Part shown: piece after piece, positions 62,346 to 64,000 of the stretch
Layout of the letters: the number at the start of each line of letters is the position of its first letter
How positions within the stretch are numbered: the first letter of the stretch is position 1
Source: Hyphomicrobium sp.
GTDB lineage: Bacteria > Pseudomonadota > Alphaproteobacteria > Rhizobiales > Hyphomicrobiaceae
Direction of reading: 5' to 3'
Assembly: GCA_019751875.1 (NCBI GenBank)
Contig: JAIEMV010000002.1
Coordinates: forward strand, 372,001 to 436,000
DNA: 64,000 nucleotides
The notes under the pieces: model-generated
Databases searched by the model: none
Seen by the model: the letters and a program-made list of their open reading frames with translations, nothing else
What the model was told of the DNA's origin: nothing
Made by a program: the position numbers and the translations under genes

Positions 62346-62783
62346 ATGATTGAGACAACCGAGTTTACGCCACTTGCCTCTGCTCTGGGCGGCATTCTGA
62401 TCGGATCTTCCGCCGTCTTGCTGATGGCCTTCACCGGCCGCATCGCGGGCGTGAGCGGTTACCTGTCGCGATTGCTGCCGCCCTACACCGGCGAGCAGCC
62501 TCTGGAGCGCCTCGCTTTCGTCGCCGGCCTGCTTGCAGCCGCGCCCCTCTACGCCTTCGTCACCGGGTCGGCGGTGACGCACGTGGTGAGTTCGAACAAC
62601 GGACTGCTTGTCGCAGCCGGCCTGCTCGTTGGCTTCGGCAGTGTCCTTGGCAGCGGATGCACGAGCGGACATGGCGTCTGCGGCATCGCACGCCTGTCAC
62701 CCCGCTCGCTCGCGGCAACTGCCATCTTCATGGCAACGGGGCTCGCGACCGTTTTCATCATGCGCCACGTCGCGGGAGTATAG
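62346..62783 (+). CDS. YeeE/YedE-family transporter, first half
   Basis: This 145-residue membrane protein with about four helices carries the family signature GSVLGSGCTSGHGVCGIARLS, with conserved cysteines that guide thiosulfate- or sulfur-species transport. The ATG at 62346 begins MIETTEFTPLASALGG. One base separates it from the second half-size subunit. The pair probably makes one channel, like PmpA/PmpB. Confidence 0.9.
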   Translation: MIETTEFTPLASALGGILIGSSAVLLMAFTGRIAGVSGYLSRLLPPYTGEQPLERLAFVAGLLAAAPLYAFVTGSAVTHVVSSNNGLLVAAGLLVGFGSVLGSGCTSGHGVCGIARLSPRSLAATAIFMATGLATVFIMRHVAGV

Positions 62784-62784
62784 A

Positions 62785-63225
62785 ATGCAAGTCGCTCTGA
62801 CGTTTTTCGCCAGCCTTCTGTTCGGCCTCGGTCTGGTCATCTCCGGCTTGGCAAATCCAACGAAGGTACAAAACTTCCTCGACATCGCAGGAGCGTGGGA
62901 CCCAAGCCTTGTGTTCACCATGGCCGCCGCAATCCTCGTTACGGGATTGGGCTACGTCTTGGTCTTCAAGCGGGGACGCCCGGTCTTTGCCGAGACCTTC
63001 CAGCTGCCGACGACGACCAGGATCGACCTGAAACTCGTGTCAGGTGCAGCCGTATTTGGCATCGGCTGGGGACTTGTCGGCTACTGCCCCGGACCCGCAT
63101 TGGTTGCGCTACCCCTTGGAAACCATGGCACCTATGTCTTCGTTGGTGCCATGCTCGTCGGCATGCTCGCCGCACGCATCCTGCCATTGCCGAGGCGGCA
63201 AAACATGAAACCCATAAATCAGTAG
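62785..63225 (+). CDS. YeeE/YedE-family transporter, second half
   Basis: This 146-residue membrane protein has about four helices and FGLGLVISGLANPTKVQNFLDI at the N-terminus; the counterpart signature is GIGWGLVGYCPGPALVAL. It follows the first half directly and precedes the metallo-hydrolase by 8 bp. Together they suggest import or export of a sulfur compound linked to persulfide oxidation. Confidence 0.9.
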   Translation: MQVALTFFASLLFGLGLVISGLANPTKVQNFLDIAGAWDPSLVFTMAAAILVTGLGYVLVFKRGRPVFAETFQLPTTTRIDLKLVSGAAVFGIGWGLVGYCPGPALVALPLGNHGTYVFVGAMLVGMLAARILPLPRRQNMKPINQ

Positions 63226-63233
63226 GTACAATC

Positions 63234-64000
63234 ATGACCACCATTCCCCATCCCGTGGACTTGACCTTGAAGCCGAAGGTCAAGGGCTTCTTTGATGGCA
63301 GGACCAATACAGTATCTTACGTCGTGCAAGATCCATCGTCGAAAGCCTGCGCGATTATCGATAGCGTGATGGACATTGATTATGCCGCCGGCCGCATCAG
63401 TTACGATTCAGCCGATGAAATCATCAGGTACGTCGAAGAGAATGGGTTGAAAGTCGAGTGGCTGATTGAAACGCACGCTCATGCCGATCACCTGTCCGCA
63501 GCCCCCTACATCCAGGGCAAGCTCGGCGGCAAACTCGGTATCGGCGAAAATATTCGCATTGTCCAAGAGGTCTTCGGCAAGATCTTCAACGAAGGTACCG
63601 AATTTCAGCGCGACGGCAGCCAATTCGATCGCCTGTTCAAGGATGGCGATACCTACACCATCGGCAACATGACAGCCTTCGCCATGCTTACCCCGGGTCA
63701 CACACCAGCCTGCATGACTCACGTCATCGGCGACGCCGCGTTCGTTGGCGACACCCTTTTCATGCCGGACGGCGGAACCGCCCGAGCCGACTTCCCGGGC
63801 GGCGATGCACGCGTCCTCTACCACTCCATCAAGCGGGTCCTCGACCTACCGGACAGCATGCGGCTCTTCATGTGCCACGATTATGGGCCCGGCGGACGCG
63901 AGATCAAGTGGGAGACGACCGTGGCTGAAGAAAGGGCGAAGAATATTCACGTTCGCGAAGGCGTCAGCGAAGATGAATTCGTCAAGATGCGGACAGAGCG
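63234..64000 (+). CDS. MBL-fold hydrolase, persulfide dioxygenase-like (runs off the window)
   Basis: From the ATG at 63234 the frame stays open to the window edge, giving 255 residues. The metallo-beta-lactamase motif is THAHADHLSAAPYI, followed by TPGHTPACMTHVIGD, FVGDTLFMPDGG and FMCHDYGPGG, which match the ETHE1/Blh persulfide dioxygenase group. The 3' end is outside the window. With the YeeE pair and DUF2892 it forms a sulfide-detoxification operon; no BigR-type repressor gene is seen within the window. Confidence 0.9.
   Translation, partial: MTTIPHPVDLTLKPKVKGFFDGRTNTVSYVVQDPSSKACAIIDSVMDIDYAAGRISYDSADEIIRYVEENGLKVEWLIETHAHADHLSAAPYIQGKLGGKLGIGENIRIVQEVFGKIFNEGTEFQRDGSQFDRLFKDGDTYTIGNMTAFAMLTPGHTPACMTHVIGDAAFVGDTLFMPDGGTARADFPGGDARVLYHSIKRVLDLPDSMRLFMCHDYGPGGREIKWETTVAEERAKNIHVREGVSEDEFVKMRTE

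Overview
The window is GC-rich, gene-dense DNA from an alphaproteobacterium, most likely of the order Hyphomicrobiales (Rhizobiales). The main grounds are an aerobic cobalamin pathway in the Pseudomonas denitrificans/Sinorhizobium style (CobG, CobF, CobN, BluB), an EgtB-EgtD pair, and serine recombinases linked to DUF2924 and DUF3489 proteins. The genus cannot be fixed from the sequence alone.

Layout. (1) 1-10100 is a mobile, decaying zone. It holds two copies of a four-gene cassette (DUF3489, DUF2924, a small linker ORF, a large serine recombinase), each with a conserved hairpin-rich leader. It also holds an OLD-type ATPase cut by an IS5-like element, an unidentified downstream fragment, and a 342-bp remnant of an IS1595 element that supplies the stop codon of cobS. 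(2) 10089-32619 is a nearly complete aerobic B12 cluster of 23 genes: cobS, cobC, cobT, cobF, cbiM, cobA, cobB, cobM, cobL, cobK, cobJ, cobI, cobH, cobG, cobN, cobW, a DUF1636 gene, cobO, cobQ, bluB, cobD, cbiB and cobP. Two cobalamin riboswitches control the cbiM-cobF-cobT-cobC-cobS and DUF1636-cobW-cobN-cobGHIJ operons. The CobS/CobT chelatase partners of CobN, cobE and cbiN/Q/O are not in the window. (3) 32854-35940 is a second scar: an IS1182-like transposase head fused to a truncated third cassette copy, then relics of a PHA synthase and a TetR regulator.

(4) 36227-44602 is a heavy-metal efflux locus. A two-component system faces an RND adaptor/pump pair across an intergenic region with paired 11-bp-period repeats. 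Downstream are DUF3240, a small membrane protein, a Cys-rich secreted protein, thioredoxin-2 and a His-rich secreted protein. No outer-membrane channel gene is present. (5) 44905-46518 is an intact IS1595 element between two unrelated broken genes. (6) 46502-50953 holds OpgC, a DoxX-like protein and the ergothioneine genes egtB-egtD. (7) 51390-61879 is a Wzx/Wzy-type exopolysaccharide cluster with a rare-looking two-enzyme fusion and a GH5 glycosidase. (8) 62114-64000 is a sulfide/persulfide module: DUF2892, two half-size YeeE/YedE transporters and a persulfide-dioxygenase-like metallo-hydrolase that runs off the window.

The B12 cluster is bracketed by same-strand repeats: cassette copies 2 and 3 (about 2.1 kb), and on a wider scale identical 342-bp IS1595 segments. 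The region therefore looks modular and capable of excision by homologous recombination. The least explained item is the triplicated recombinase/DUF2924/DUF3489 cassette with its conserved leader.
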